Assembly (NCBI RefSeq): GCF_018362995.1
Contig: NZ_CP074372.1
Location: 1,984,001-2,048,000 of the forward strand
Direction of reading: 5' to 3'
Source of the DNA: Chryseobacterium indologenes
Lineage (GTDB): Bacteria > Bacteroidota > Bacteroidia > Flavobacteriales > Weeksellaceae
Length of the DNA stretch: 64,000 nt
The notes under the pieces are model-generated. The model saw only the letters and a program-made list of their open reading frames with translations. It did not search any database and had not been told where the DNA came from. Position numbers and translations under genes: made by a program. Each line of letters begins with the position of its first letter. Position 1 is the first letter of the stretch. Positions 35,501-44,702 of this stretch are shown here, piece by piece.

Positions 35501-36406
35501 GCTATTGTAAAAGCTGCCGGAACTGCTGTAAACGGAGTATTCACTGCAGAATTCTATGTTCCTAAAGACATTAACTATGCGGTGGGTCAGGGAAGAATTT
35601 TAGCCTACGCAGATAATAAGGCAACGGATGTTTTCAACAACCAGGCAGTACAGGTGGGCGATATCAACCCTAATGGAATCAATGATAACCAGCCTCCAAA
35701 AGTAAAACTGTACATGAATAATACCAACTTTGCGGATGGTGGAATTACCAACCAGAATCCAATGCTTCTTGCCTGCCTTACGGATGACACTGGAATCAAC
35801 GCCACAGGATCAGGGGTAGGCCATGATATTACAACTTATCTTGACGGACAGATTATCAACACAGTTGTTTTAAATGATTTTTATAGTGCGGGAGAAGGAA
35901 ACGGATGTTTAAATCCAAGTCTTGCTGACTATCAAAAAGGAAATGTAACCTATCCTTTCAGAAATTTAGCAATTGGACAACACCAATTGACATTTAAAGT
36001 TTGGGACATAAACAATAATTCTACATCTGCTACGTTAAATTTTGAAGTTAAAGATGAATCTGACCAACACCTGACGATCAACCGTCCACTGAACTGGCCA
36101 AATCCGTTTACAAACAAAACCTATATTCAGTTTGAGCACAATTGTGATGATATTCTGGATGTGAACGTACAAATTTATACTATAACCGGAAGATTGGTAA
36201 GAACTTTATCGCAACCGGTAGTCGCAGAACCTTTCCTACAGGGCTTTAGAACCCCTCGTCAGGCAATAGAATGGGACGGAAGAGATGATTTTGGGTCAAC
36301 AGTAGCAAAAGGTACGTATATTTTTAAGATATTTGCAAAAAGTCAAAATCAAGAAAAATGCAAAGGAAGTGCTACAGCTGTAGAAAAAATGGTACTTTTG
36401 AAATAA
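32504..36406 (+). CDS. porU: Type IX secretion system sortase PorU
   Basis: 1,300 residues with signal peptide (ending TLYAQ). PorU is the cell-surface C25 (gingipain-like) protease that removes the T9SS C-terminal signal and attaches cargo to the surface. The catalytic pair is visible: His791 in FYFGHGGING and Cys829 in TITCEFTLWD. The C-terminus (VNVQIYTITGRLVRTL ... ATAVEKMVLLK) resembles a T9SS C-terminal signal domain that PorU is known to keep. Divergent from gldJ with a 164-base shared region, followed 59 bases later by porV. Confidence 0.95.
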   Translation: MKRKITLLSLIAFASTLYAQRNTIEWNGSKIQDFGDTKLNLPNFKNEGFSFSQNNVFIVTKQKIGEKQLKISDLVWENVPAQDLFELDKGRLPDYDVADVSYYNLDGDSYASISVALFKNVKGRVQRLSSFNVSEASSFVNTTGTVNKIGTTSNPLSSGNFYKIKVDKSGVFKITSQFLKDNGINPGSINPKNFRIYGNGGVMLPEYNQDARYGALQENAIQVVGEDDGVWNDNDYALFYAQGPDGYNLYDTSNGNGFKRKDTRFSERSNNVKNIYEDYSYYYINFDKGSGKRVPTVDGNLPAQLITRYDSYQVINKDQKNLLKVGRTWVEDTPFSNEKTVTLSTNSPIQAGDVIRYRTQVVAYNSQQNTIDFKINNLNPHPLQTIPTDTSSYQYTFYPVTYTGTLTNLTGNQITMVYNPDISKNPNGTFYFDYVEVQYKENLAFNGSQMNFRDYSIVSGSNTDYGFSITNAANIEQVWDVTDITNANRRVNKAGGGAFNFAYTAADQNFNNEFVAFRADAAFSPQFVGRISNQNLSALQNIDYLILTVPEMMGQAQRLANYHQTAHNYKVEIVDVNKIYEEYGSGSKDLTAVRDFVSKLNTPLGRLQYVFILGDASYDYKNRVPNNSNVVSSYQSEQSSDYVSSFVTDDYIVMTKPQTTLLIENNLPDLPVGRIPAANVSEAGDMINKTLAYYNSLQGQSTPFGDWRMRLDFVVDDNNEGGSPFHNVMDSSLSSIFEQPGQLELKEYNVKKLYMDAFTAQSTSGGRRYPQVNQAISNAIGNSLYLFYFGHGGINGWAQERVLTSTEVQNANNFSNVYSRFPFVSTITCEFTLWDEPATNSVGEQFIKMKQGGASTMITSSRAIGVDYGRDFTNTFTQNIFKLTNDDFNSLGNAHLLAKKQKGPNNNHLKVNFLGDPAMKLSRPQRLLTIDNIETPVPGLIRGLDFVKIKGHINNPNGTLNNTFNGRVSINIFDKRLNKKTLNNTGVLSPVLDYTEEGSAIVKAAGTAVNGVFTAEFYVPKDINYAVGQGRILAYADNKATDVFNNQAVQVGDINPNGINDNQPPKVKLYMNNTNFADGGITNQNPMLLACLTDDTGINATGSGVGHDITTYLDGQIINTVVLNDFYSAGEGNGCLNPSLADYQKGNVTYPFRNLAIGQHQLTFKVWDINNNSTSATLNFEVKDESDQHLTINRPLNWPNPFTNKTYIQFEHNCDDILDVNVQIYTITGRLVRTLSQPVVAEPFLQGFRTPRQAIEWDGRDDFGSTVAKGTYIFKIFAKSQNQEKCKGSATAVEKMVLLK

Positions 36407-36465
36407 TTAAATAATACATAGACAATAATATTAATAAAAAACTGATAATATATAAAAGACAACAT

Positions 36466-37629
36466 ATGAATTTAACTACTAAACTGCTTTTAGGATTTGG
36501 TTTGAGTGCTGGTTTTTTAGGCTATTCGCAAGATTTAGGTAAAGTAAACCCAGTTCTTACCGGAGCTCCTTTCCTAAGAATTGCGCCTGATGCGAGATCA
36601 GGAGGTATGGGAGACCAAGGGGTGGTAACCTCTCCGGATGCATTTTCACAATTCTGGAATGCGGCTAAATATCCTTTCAGCAGAACAAGTTCTTCCGTAG
36701 GTCTTAACTATACGCCTTACATGGGAAAACTTACCAATGATGTATTCTTATTATATGCTTCGTTCCACAAGTTTCTGGGGCAGGAAGAGAGATCTACAAT
36801 CTCTGCAAGTATCTATTATTTCAACATGGGGCAGGTAGACCTTACTCAGCTGGTAGGTACAGAAATTGCATCAATGGGTACATCAAAACCAAACGAATTC
36901 TCAATTGACGTTGCTTATGCTTTGAAGCTTTCTGATTCATTCTCTGGTGCTGTTACCGGTAGATTTATCCGTTCAGACTTAGCCGGAGGATTCAACACAG
37001 ACACTACACTTAAAGCGGCTAACAGTTTCGCAGTAGACGTTTCAGCATACTATACCTCACCAAGATTCTCCAGTATCGGGGGATATGATGGTAAAGTGAA
37101 TGCAGGTTTAGCAATTCAGAACGTAGGTCCGAAACTGGATTATACAGGAAATGAAGAATCAAGATCTTATCTTCCTACAATGGCAAGATTAGGGGTTGGA
37201 TATGACATGTACCTGGATGATATGAACAGAGTTGGAATTTCTGTGGAAGGTTCAAAACTTTTGGTTCCCGGATCTGAGTATGCAGGAATTGATCCTAATA
37301 CAAGACAGCCTATTTATCAAATCCCGAATGTAGGGCCAATGGCTGGTATTGGAAAATCTTTCAAAAACAAAAACAGTATCATGTATAGTGGTGCTTTAGA
37401 ATACTCTTATGACAATGCATTTTCTGTAAGAGGAGGTTACTTCCATGAAAGTGAAGAGCAGGGAGCAAGACAGTTTGCTACAGCGGGTGTTGGTTTAAGA
37501 TACCGTTCTTTCGGTCTTGATCTTTCTTACCTGATCAATATGTCTAAAATCAACAGTGCTTTGGATAACACCCTTCGTTTCGGTCTTACCTGGAACATTG
37601 GGGAAGAAACATCCAACAACGATCGTTAA
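36466..37629 (+). CDS. porV: Type IX secretion outer-membrane protein PorV
   Basis: 387 residues, FadL-like 14-strand barrel with signal peptide (ending FLGYSQ). Conserved family segments: GAPFLRIAPDARSGGMGDQGVVTSPDAFSQ (N-terminal hatch) and the FGLTWNIGEE final strand. PorV captures cargo leaving the SprA translocon and works with PorU in the attachment complex. Encoded directly after porU, so co-expressed. A strong terminator follows. Confidence 0.95.
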   Translation: MNLTTKLLLGFGLSAGFLGYSQDLGKVNPVLTGAPFLRIAPDARSGGMGDQGVVTSPDAFSQFWNAAKYPFSRTSSSVGLNYTPYMGKLTNDVFLLYASFHKFLGQEERSTISASIYYFNMGQVDLTQLVGTEIASMGTSKPNEFSIDVAYALKLSDSFSGAVTGRFIRSDLAGGFNTDTTLKAANSFAVDVSAYYTSPRFSSIGGYDGKVNAGLAIQNVGPKLDYTGNEESRSYLPTMARLGVGYDMYLDDMNRVGISVEGSKLLVPGSEYAGIDPNTRQPIYQIPNVGPMAGIGKSFKNKNSIMYSGALEYSYDNAFSVRGGYFHESEEQGARQFATAGVGLRYRSFGLDLSYLINMSKINSALDNTLRFGLTWNIGEETSNNDR

Positions 37630-37649
37630 AAAACAGCTACAGCTATATA

Positions 37650-37685
37650 AAAAAAGCCTCATACATTGTAATGAGGCTTTTTTTA
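37650..37685 (+). terminator. porUV terminator
   Basis: AAAAAAGCCTCAT / ATGAGGCTTTTTT stem with T-run. Confidence 0.9.
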
Positions 37686-37771
37686 TATCAATTGTGAAAG
37701 ATCAATCTGCTTCGCTTGTCAATTTTTATATACTATAACAATTCACCATTCACTTTGCGAAGCAAAATTCA

Positions 37772-38530
37772 CTATTGACCTTTAAATAATGTAATAGTAT
37801 AATCAAGAAGTCTTCCGTCTCCATAATCTCCATGTCCGGGGACTACAATTTTCACATCAGGATATTCTTTTTTAACTTTTTCAACCGTACCTGACCAGGC
37901 AGAAACGTTTGCATCTCCCAAATATCCTTTACCTGCCTCAAGCTCTTTCAATAAACAACCTCCAAACAGAATATTTTCACTCGGGAAATATCCCACAGCA
38001 TTATCTTTTGTATGCCCTTCTCCAAAATACCTGGTAACAACATCCTTATCCCCAACTTTCAAAATAACAGAATCATTAAAACTGTTTTCAGGAATAACGA
38101 AATTATTTTCTTTGGCGAGCTCTATTGTTTTAGCATAAGAATAAGATGGTATATTCTTTTTATGAAATACCAGCAATCCTCCAAGACTGTCATCGTGAAA
38201 ATGAGTCGGGATCACAGCATTGACTTTTGCATGAAGTTTTTCGTTAATCCATTGGATTAGTTCTTCTGAACCTTTATCATTAGTTGGTGTATCAAAAACA
38301 ATCGTTTCATTCTTATCTTTTACAATCAATCCGTTGCAGGGTACATTTCCGAAATCATTCGTCTGTTTAAAAGAAGTATGGATAAAAGCATTTTCTGAAA
38401 TCTGAGTAATAACCAGGCTGTTGGATTTATAAATTTCTTTTGCTTTAAAACTTTCCTTGCCCTGTGAGCCGCAACTTAGAATGAAAAAAGAAAATAATAT
38501 GATGAATATATTTTTAACAATGATTTTCAT
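37772..38530 (-). CDS. Subclass B1 metallo-beta-lactamase, predicted lipoprotein
   Basis: 252 residues. The complete B1 zinc set is present: His110, His112 and Asp114 in THFHDDSLGG, His173 in GEGHTKDN, Cys192 in FGGCLLKE, His233 in PGHGDYGD. B1 enzymes hydrolyse penicillins, cephalosporins and carbapenems and are common on Chryseobacterium and related chromosomes. The signal peptide ends in FFILSC, so Cys20 should be lipidated and the enzyme membrane-attached. I cannot assign it to a named allele family. No mobile element adjoins; the gene looks resident. Whether it confers resistance cannot be read from sequence. Confidence 0.92.
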   Translation of the reverse strand: MKIIVKNIFIILFSFFILSCGSQGKESFKAKEIYKSNSLVITQISENAFIHTSFKQTNDFGNVPCNGLIVKDKNETIVFDTPTNDKGSEELIQWINEKLHAKVNAVIPTHFHDDSLGGLLVFHKKNIPSYSYAKTIELAKENNFVIPENSFNDSVILKVGDKDVVTRYFGEGHTKDNAVGYFPSENILFGGCLLKELEAGKGYLGDANVSAWSGTVEKVKKEYPDVKIVVPGHGDYGDGRLLDYTITLFKGQ

Positions 38531-38737
38531 GAGTGTATTGTTTAAGAATTGATATAAGCTAAGGTAAGAATTCGCAGAACATATTTATCCGCAAAAACGT
38601 TAAAAGAGAATAATCTGCCGGTAATTCTATTTGTCTGTGAATTTCTTTTAGACCGAACTACTGATTGCTTTGAATGAAATATAATATTAAGTTTACAAAA
38701 GTCTTTTTTTTATGGCGATTTTCTTAAATTCAATAGC

Positions 38738-38745
38738 TATTTTTG
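38738..38745 (+). promoter_or_regulatory. Possible promoter -7 box at the FUSC gene start
   Basis: TATTTTTG fits TAnnTTTG but ends only five bases before the ATG, so a transcript from it would be nearly leaderless. Confidence 0.35.
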
Positions 38746-38749
38746 TAAT

Positions 38750-41014
38750 ATGAACTATTCGGCAGAACTAAAAAAATTTGTAACCAGTCAGTATGTATAT
38801 TCTGCAATCAGAATTACATTAGCTACTGTTCTGCCCTGTTTAGTCCTTGCCCACTTCGGAATTTTGAAAGAATACTTTCTTTTTCCTCTGGGAACCAGCT
38901 TTGTAGCGCTTACAGACCAGCCGGGTCCTTTTATCCGAAGAAGAAATGCTCTTACTTTTGCTATCTGTTGTTTTGTCTTTGTAGCACTCATTGCCAGCCT
39001 TGTAATGAATATCAAAGTACTGGTACTTCTGGAAGTTATTGTCTTCGGGATGTTTTTTTCCCTGATCGGAGTTTACGGTCAGAGATTGGCGGCAGTAGGT
39101 TCACTATCACTCGTTGTACTTGCCATCTTTATTGACGGTCATCTTACAGGAAGTAATATCTTTAAAAGTCTGCTGATCTTTGCTTCAGGTTGTATCTGGT
39201 TTCTGCTTATATTCCTTATTGTAACAACCATTCGTCCTTATAAACTGGCAAGCCAGATGATTGGAGAAAATTATCTTCAGCTGGCCGAATTTTTAAAGAT
39301 TAAAGCGAATTATTATCAGAAAAATCCGGATTTTAATAAACTGACCACTCAGGTTATTGCCAAGCAGATTGAAATAAAAAACCTGCAGGAAGACACCAGA
39401 GAAACAGTTTTCAAAACCAGAACCATTGTCAATGAATCTACTACAACAAGTCGTTTATTGATGCTGATGTTCCTGAACTCGATGGACCTTCATGAGAAGC
39501 TGATGACCTCTGAAAGTGATTATCAGAAGCTTCAACAGAGCTTTGAGGACAGCATGATTCTGGTTAACATCCATGATTATCTCAATCTTTTGGCAGAAGA
39601 GATCACCAATATCGGAATCGCACTTCAAAGCGGTACCAGAGCAAAGCCAATGGTGAATCTGGAACTGGAACTAAAGAATCTTAATTATAATTATTTCGAG
39701 CTCAGAAATAAGCAGCTTTCTCCCGACAACCTGGAAAACTTCATGATCCTGCGCCAGATCCTGATGCGTATCTATGAAATCACCAAAGAAATCAACGAGA
39801 TTTATAAAGTATTTTCTCAGAATATAAAACTGGCAAAGAGTTTATCCACAGGATTAGATTTGAAAAAATTTATGCCTAATGAACCCAAACTCAATGCTAA
39901 GGTTTTAAGGAATAATATTTCGTTATCCTCTTCCCATTTCCGTCATGCGATAAGAATTACAACTGCTTTGCTGCTGGGGTATATTTTCTCGATGTTTGAT
40001 CTTTTAGGATTGGGACATACGTATTGGATATTAATTACCATCACTGCTATTTTAAAACCGGCCTATTCCATTACAAAGCAGAGAAATCTTCTCCGCCTCT
40101 ATGGTACGATTGCAGGAGCAAGCATTGCTTATGCCATTCTGTATTTTGTACATATTAACGGTGTTTTATTCGCTATTCTGCTTATCAGCATGATCATGTG
40201 TTTCAGCTTCTTGAAAGGACGATATTTTTGGGCGGTATTATTTATGACAATCTATGTTTTCCTGAGTTTTAATTTTTTAAATCCGGGAAAAGTTAATATC
40301 ATTTTTAAAGACAGAATATTTGATACAGCCATTGCCGGAATCATTGCTTTTGCGGTATCTTATATTGTACTGCCGGTATGGGAACATACCCAAAACCTAG
40401 ATCTGATGAAGAAGTCTGCAGCAGACAATCTTATCTATTTCCAGAGTGTGATTTCCAAATTCTTACAGGGAAATTTTGATCTTGAAGATTATAAAGTAAA
40501 GCGAAAAAATGCAATTATTTCTTTGGCCAACCTTTCCGATAATTTCCAGAGAATGATTTCCGATCCTAAGAATCAACAGAAAAAACTGGAAGTTGTTCAT
40601 CAGTTTGTGGCAACATCACACCTGATCACAGCCTATACCGCTTCTCTTTCCCAATACTCCAAGAGTAATGAGCAATATCCGGAAATAGACGCTGAAAGCT
40701 GGAGCCGGAAGATTGAAGCAGAAATGCAGCAAACCTCTACCCTTCTTAACGGAAATGATATCAACGAAACGTTGAAAATGGAAAGCCGCCTTGAGCCGGA
40801 AGATTCTTCCATTGAAGATATGCTTCTGAAAAGAAAAACGGAGATTGAAGAAAATGACATCGTCGATAGAAGAGATCCTGATAAAATATCTCATTTAACG
40901 GAGCTTAAAAACATCCATGATATTCTGGAACTGATCTATGATGTAGCAAAAGAACAGAGAAAAGTTATAGAAAAATACAAAAACGAGACGGATCCTACTC
41001 CTCCACAATCGTAA
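38750..41014 (+). CDS. FUSC/YccS-family inner-membrane protein
   Basis: 754 residues with the YccS/FUSC layout: an N-terminal membrane block of about six helices (20-170), a long helical cytoplasmic region (about 170-390), a second membrane block (about 398-545), and a charged helical tail. The segment LLGLGHTYWILITITAILKPAYSITKQR in the second block is the FUSC signature area. The family includes aromatic-acid efflux proteins (AaeB) and YccS of unknown function; transport role is inferred. Its last 20 bases overlap the convergent phosphopantetheinyl transferase gene. Confidence 0.85.
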   Translation: MNYSAELKKFVTSQYVYSAIRITLATVLPCLVLAHFGILKEYFLFPLGTSFVALTDQPGPFIRRRNALTFAICCFVFVALIASLVMNIKVLVLLEVIVFGMFFSLIGVYGQRLAAVGSLSLVVLAIFIDGHLTGSNIFKSLLIFASGCIWFLLIFLIVTTIRPYKLASQMIGENYLQLAEFLKIKANYYQKNPDFNKLTTQVIAKQIEIKNLQEDTRETVFKTRTIVNESTTTSRLLMLMFLNSMDLHEKLMTSESDYQKLQQSFEDSMILVNIHDYLNLLAEEITNIGIALQSGTRAKPMVNLELELKNLNYNYFELRNKQLSPDNLENFMILRQILMRIYEITKEINEIYKVFSQNIKLAKSLSTGLDLKKFMPNEPKLNAKVLRNNISLSSSHFRHAIRITTALLLGYIFSMFDLLGLGHTYWILITITAILKPAYSITKQRNLLRLYGTIAGASIAYAILYFVHINGVLFAILLISMIMCFSFLKGRYFWAVLFMTIYVFLSFNFLNPGKVNIIFKDRIFDTAIAGIIAFAVSYIVLPVWEHTQNLDLMKKSAADNLIYFQSVISKFLQGNFDLEDYKVKRKNAIISLANLSDNFQRMISDPKNQQKKLEVVHQFVATSHLITAYTASLSQYSKSNEQYPEIDAESWSRKIEAEMQQTSTLLNGNDINETLKMESRLEPEDSSIEDMLLKRKTEIEENDIVDRRDPDKISHLTELKNIHDILELIYDVAKEQRKVIEKYKNETDPTPPQS

Positions 41015-41609
41015 AGCAGTAGTCATCGAAAAACTCTACCCTGGCTTTGAATTCATCTGAAAACTGGTCGTCATAGACACGGCAGCTTATTTTATGAAGA
41101 TGTTTCAGCTCGAAAGGTTTTACCTCATAGTTTTTCTTTAAAGACCAGTATTTTGAGTGGTGAATTTTGTACATACTTTCTTTTACACTCCATATAATTG
41201 TATAAAAAGTATCTGCTTTGTCTTCAGGAATAAACCCACGCTCATTTTCATAGGTAAATTTATCGATCACCCTTAAAATCTTAGGATTGAACTTTTCAAC
41301 ATCAATTCCTATTTTGTTTTTAGAAATGGCGATGGCTGCAAAGGGAAAAGAATGCGTAATGGAAATTTCCGCATCATTGGGAGAAAGAAAAGGCTCTCTT
41401 TCTTTATATAAAATCTTAGAATTGGGCTTTAATCCTTTCAGGAGCTTGCGTACCATCAGAACTTCCAATAATTTTTTGGGATGATAATCCTTTACTTTTT
41501 CAGCATTTTCCGGTTCCAGAAGTTGGTTGATATCAAGCTCTTCACTTTCATCATACTTCCAAACAAGGATGGTGGCATTATCATCTGAAAAATCTCTGTA
41601 GAGTGGCAT
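40995..41609 (-). CDS. 4'-phosphopantetheinyl transferase superfamily protein
   Basis: 204 residues, Sfp/AcpT-like. Motifs: KIGIDVEKF (Asp103 and Glu105, Mg2+ binding) and WSVKESMYK (Lys143, Glu144), plus the substrate-loop HSF (ITHSFPFAAIAISK). It transfers phosphopantetheine from CoA to carrier proteins of fatty-acid or secondary-metabolite pathways. As no AcpS is in the window, it cannot be told whether this serves primary ACP. Its 3' end overlaps the FUSC gene by 20 bases, tail to tail. Confidence 0.9.
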   Translation of the reverse strand: MPLYRDFSDDNATILVWKYDESEELDINQLLEPENAEKVKDYHPKKLLEVLMVRKLLKGLKPNSKILYKEREPFLSPNDAEISITHSFPFAAIAISKNKIGIDVEKFNPKILRVIDKFTYENERGFIPEDKADTFYTIIWSVKESMYKIHHSKYWSLKKNYEVKPFELKHLHKISCRVYDDQFSDEFKARVEFFDDYCFTIVEE

Positions 41610-41640
41610 TCTTTTTTATATGAGACAAAAATACTAAAAA

Positions 41641-41791
41641 AAGCTTGAAGCTGGGAGCTGGAGGATGGAAGCTATTATTTGTTGTAAAAATAATTTGCAG
41701 ACCAGATAAAAGAATTCGTTGATGAAAAAACAAACTCTTTGTTTCCTTAATCTTTATAAACCTCCAACTTCCCGCTTCCAGCATCCAGCTT
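41641..41791. repeat. Pair of inverted GGAAGCTGG-type dispersed repeats
   Basis: A 33-base stretch (41641-41673, AAGCTTGAAGCTGGGAGCTG...) and an imperfect inverted counterpart (41760-41791). Related sequence occurs at 29228-29275 and 54457-54489. Lies between PPTase and HugZ-like genes. Confidence 0.6.
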
Positions 41792-41793
41792 AA

Positions 41794-42312
41794 TTATTTA
41801 GACTGATGATTCACATCATTTCTGTGCTCTACAATTTCAAGATTCGCATCTACAAAATAAGCGCTCCCGAATCCATTTACATAAGATCCTTTCACAGGTT
41901 GAAGAGCAATCAAAATAAAATCTCCCATGTCGGAAATGACATCCACTACTCTTCCGTGAGTTTCTTTTAGTTTGGCAACTACCTGAGTCCATATTTCAGA
42001 ATCTCTTTCAATTTGAGAGGTGGTTGCTTCAAAAGTTAAACGTTCACGGGCATAGATCTGTTTCGTAGCTGACTCGTCTTCAATAAACATGATGGATGTT
42101 TTTCTTCCGTCAGCAAGGTTCTTAGTATGTTTTGCCATGAAAGATACCAGAATATAAAACGTCTGCTCTACCTGAACAAAAGGTGCATAGCTTGAGTTGG
42201 GATTTCCTTCGGCATCTACGGTAGCCAGAATAATGCTTTTAGAAGCATTGATCAGTTCTTGTACTTTTGGCGCAACAGGTTTGATTTTCTTTTCTGTATG
42301 GGTTTGACTCAT
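41794..42312 (-). CDS. HugZ-like / pyridoxamine 5'-phosphate oxidase-fold protein
   Basis: 172 residues with the split-barrel FMN-binding fold: SKSIILATVDAEGNPNSSYAPFVQVEQTFYILVSFMAKHTKNL is the typical opening, and GRKTSIMFIEDES plus ARERLTFEATT follow. HugZ-family proteins of this size degrade haem; the C-terminal GSYVNGFGSAYFVD segment is the haem-facing region in that group. Haem use versus general flavoprotein is not settled. Divergent from ahcY. Confidence 0.85.
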   Translation of the reverse strand: MSQTHTEKKIKPVAPKVQELINASKSIILATVDAEGNPNSSYAPFVQVEQTFYILVSFMAKHTKNLADGRKTSIMFIEDESATKQIYARERLTFEATTSQIERDSEIWTQVVAKLKETHGRVVDVISDMGDFILIALQPVKGSYVNGFGSAYFVDANLEIVEHRNDVNHQSK

Positions 42313-42431
42313 GATATATTTATTTATCAGCTAAAATTAATTATTTATATTAAGACTAAATAATATTAAATCATGTTTAATCTCATAAAACTGAACTTGA
42401 TCTGCCGTTTTTATATCTTAATTATTAATCG

Positions 42432-42439
42432 TAATTTTG
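42432..42439 (+). promoter_or_regulatory. ahcY promoter, -7 box
   Basis: TAATTTTG, 40 bases before the start codon. Confidence 0.5.
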
Positions 42440-42479
42440 CCTTTCGTTATCAATTGAATTTAAAAATTATTCATTACAT

Positions 42480-43793
42480 ATGAGTACTACAACACAATAC
42501 GTTCCTTATAAAGTTAAGGATATCTCCCTTGCAGAATGGGGTAGAAAAGAAATTACCCTTGCAGAAGCAGAAATGCCTGGTTTGATGTCTATCCGTGAAG
42601 AATACGGACCATCTCAGCCACTTAAAGGAGCAAGAATCGCAGGATGTCTTCACATGACGATCCAAACGGCTGTGCTTATCGAGACATTGGTAGCTTTAGG
42701 AGCTGAAGTTACCTGGTCATCTTGTAATATTTTCTCTACACAGGACCACGCTGCTGCTGCTATTGCTGCTGCAGGAATTCCGGTATATGCCTGGAAAGGA
42801 TTAAATGAAGAGGAATTTGACTGGTGTATTGAGCAGACTCTATTCTTTGGTGAAGACAGAAAGCCATTAAACATGATTCTGGATGATGGTGGAGATTTAA
42901 CAAACATGGTGTTTGATAAATACCCTGAGTTCACAAAAGATATCAAAGGACTTTCTGAAGAAACTACTACAGGTGTTCACAGACTGTACGAAAGAATGAA
43001 GAACGGAACTTTAGTAATGCCTGCTATCAACGTAAATGATTCAGTTACTAAATCTAAATTCGACAACAAATACGGATGTAAAGAATCTGCTGTAGATGCA
43101 GTAAGAAGAGCTACAGACGTAATGTTAGCCGGAAAAAGAGTGGTAGTTTGCGGATACGGAGACGTAGGTAAGGGTACTGCTGCTTCTTTCAGAGGAGCTG
43201 GTTCTATCGTTACTGTTACGGAAATTGACCCAATCTGTGCGCTTCAGGCTGCTATGGACGGTTATGAAGTAAAAAGACTAGACACTGTGGTAGACAACGC
43301 TGATATCATCATCACTACAACAGGTAACTTTAATATCGTAAGAGGAGAGCACTTCCTTAAAATGAAAGATAAAGCGATCGTTTGTAACATTGGTCACTTC
43401 GATAATGAAATCGATATGGCTTGGTTAAACAAAAACTACGGTCAGACTAAATCTGAAGTGAAGCCTCAGGTTGATATCTATACTATTGAAGGAAAAGAAG
43501 TAATCATTCTTGCTGAAGGTAGATTGGTAAACTTAGGATGTGCTACAGGCCACCCAAGTTTCGTAATGTCTAACTCTTTCTCTAACCAGACTTTGGCACA
43601 GATCGAATTATGGAACAACTCAGCTGCTTACAAAAACGAAGTATATATGCTTCCTAAGCACTTAGATGAAAAAGTGGCAGCTTTACACCTTAAGAAATTA
43701 AGCGTAGAGCTTGAAACTCTTTCTCCTGAGCAGGCTGAATACATCGGAGTTGACGTAAAAGGGCCATTCAAGCCTGAATACTACAGATACTAA
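42480..43793 (+). CDS. ahcY: Adenosylhomocysteinase
   Basis: Hydrolyses S-adenosylhomocysteine to adenosine and homocysteine, keeping methyltransferases active. 437 residues. Motifs: [31 protein letters not shown] (catalytic region), the NAD+ fold [28 protein letters not shown], and the C-terminal [10 protein letters not shown] that completes the neighbouring subunit's NAD+ site. Cytoplasmic tetramer. No SAH riboswitch-like leader is seen. Followed by a weak terminator at 43816-43848. Confidence 0.97.
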   Translation: MSTTTQYVPYKVKDISLAEWGRKEITLAEAEMPGLMSIREEYGPSQPLKGARIAGCLHMTIQTAVLIETLVALGAEVTWSSCNIFSTQDHAAAAIAAAGIPVYAWKGLNEEEFDWCIEQTLFFGEDRKPLNMILDDGGDLTNMVFDKYPEFTKDIKGLSEETTTGVHRLYERMKNGTLVMPAINVNDSVTKSKFDNKYGCKESAVDAVRRATDVMLAGKRVVVCGYGDVGKGTAASFRGAGSIVTVTEIDPICALQAAMDGYEVKRLDTVVDNADIIITTTGNFNIVRGEHFLKMKDKAIVCNIGHFDNEIDMAWLNKNYGQTKSEVKPQVDIYTIEGKEVIILAEGRLVNLGCATGHPSFVMSNSFSNQTLAQIELWNNSAAYKNEVYMLPKHLDEKVAALHLKKLSVELETLSPEQAEYIGVDVKGPFKPEYYRY

Positions 43794-43815
43794 GATCTAT
43801 ATAAAACATGATATG

Positions 43816-43848
43816 ATCCCATTATTTCTAAGATAGTGGGATTTTTTT
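43816..43848 (+). terminator. ahcY terminator
   Basis: ATCCCATT / AGTGGGAT stem (one G-U) followed by seven T. Confidence 0.7.
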
Positions 43849-43870
43849 ATGCAGCATATGAAGCATTTCT

Positions 43871-43878
43871 TATTTTTG
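43871..43878 (+). promoter_or_regulatory. Lipoprotein gene promoter, -7 box
   Basis: TATTTTTG fits TAnnTTTG, 17 bases before the ATG at 43896. Confidence 0.45.
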
Positions 43879-43895
43879 TCAGCTAAATTAATAAC

Positions 43896-44696
43896 ATGAA
43901 AAATTTCTTATTTCTGGGACTCATGAGCTCTGCTCTATTCTTTAACAGCTGCAGCAGCAATGATGATAATGATGGAAGCAACACGCCTTCTAAAACAAAG
44001 ACATTATTAAGTAAAGTTACCATAGTTTACTACGACAACCCGTCTCAGCCACAGACCAGCATACAATCGCTTGAATATAATAATCAAGGTGAACTTATCA
44101 AAACATTGTCCTCATCAGGATCATCCGAGTTCGAATACAGTAATGGGAAACCTACAAAAACGACTTATTATAAACCGGATGGTACTATAGATTATTATTC
44201 AGTTTTTAACTATAACGGAGATCAGCTGGTAAATGTTAAGGCTATTTACACCAACCCTAACAATAACAGAACGATTACCTTCAACTACAATACCAGCGGA
44301 CAGGTGATCTCTTCTTCCCTTTGCCAATCTCCGGACTGTTCCAATCCGATTGTAGATACTTATGTTTATAACGGAAACAATATTTCATCAGAAACTTCAG
44401 AGACTACAGGATTCAGTTTCAGTACCAGAATCGCTTATTCCTATGATGATAAACTGAACCCTTACACGAATATCAACAAATATCTCAAACTTATGATGGG
44501 TGGCGCTTATGTGGTAAGCGAAAACAATTATCTTACAGAAAAGATAAGCTCTAAAAACAATGGGGTCTGGGAACAAATTCAAAGCAGGACATCCACCATT
44601 CAATACAACAGCGCCGGTTTTCCTGTACAGGTTATCTCAAAAGAAGCTAACGGAAGTCTTTCTGCTCAATATAATTACGAATATATCACTCAATAA
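43896..44696 (+). CDS. Lipoprotein with YD-like repeats
   Basis: 266 residues. Signal peptide ends in FNSC (Cys19) followed by the SSNDD tail that targets Bacteroidota lipoproteins to the outer membrane or surface. The mature protein has tandem short Y/N/G-rich strands (QSLEYNNQGELIKTL, SSEFEYSNGKPTKTTYYK, FNYNGDQLVNVKAIY, RTITFNYNTSGQVIS, DTYVYNGNNISS), similar to RHS/YD-like repeats found in DUF4595-type lipoproteins. Function unknown. Single gene with terminator. Confidence 0.75.
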   Translation: MKNFLFLGLMSSALFFNSCSSNDDNDGSNTPSKTKTLLSKVTIVYYDNPSQPQTSIQSLEYNNQGELIKTLSSSGSSEFEYSNGKPTKTTYYKPDGTIDYYSVFNYNGDQLVNVKAIYTNPNNNRTITFNYNTSGQVISSSLCQSPDCSNPIVDTYVYNGNNISSETSETTGFSFSTRIAYSYDDKLNPYTNINKYLKLMMGGAYVVSENNYLTEKISSKNNGVWEQIQSRTSTIQYNSAGFPVQVISKEANGSLSAQYNYEYITQ

Positions 44697-44702
44697 AACA
44701 AA

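Noticed and set aside
42313..42479. SAH or SAM riboswitch upstream of ahcY
   Set aside because: No pseudoknot or conserved riboswitch core is visible; the leader is short and AT-rich.
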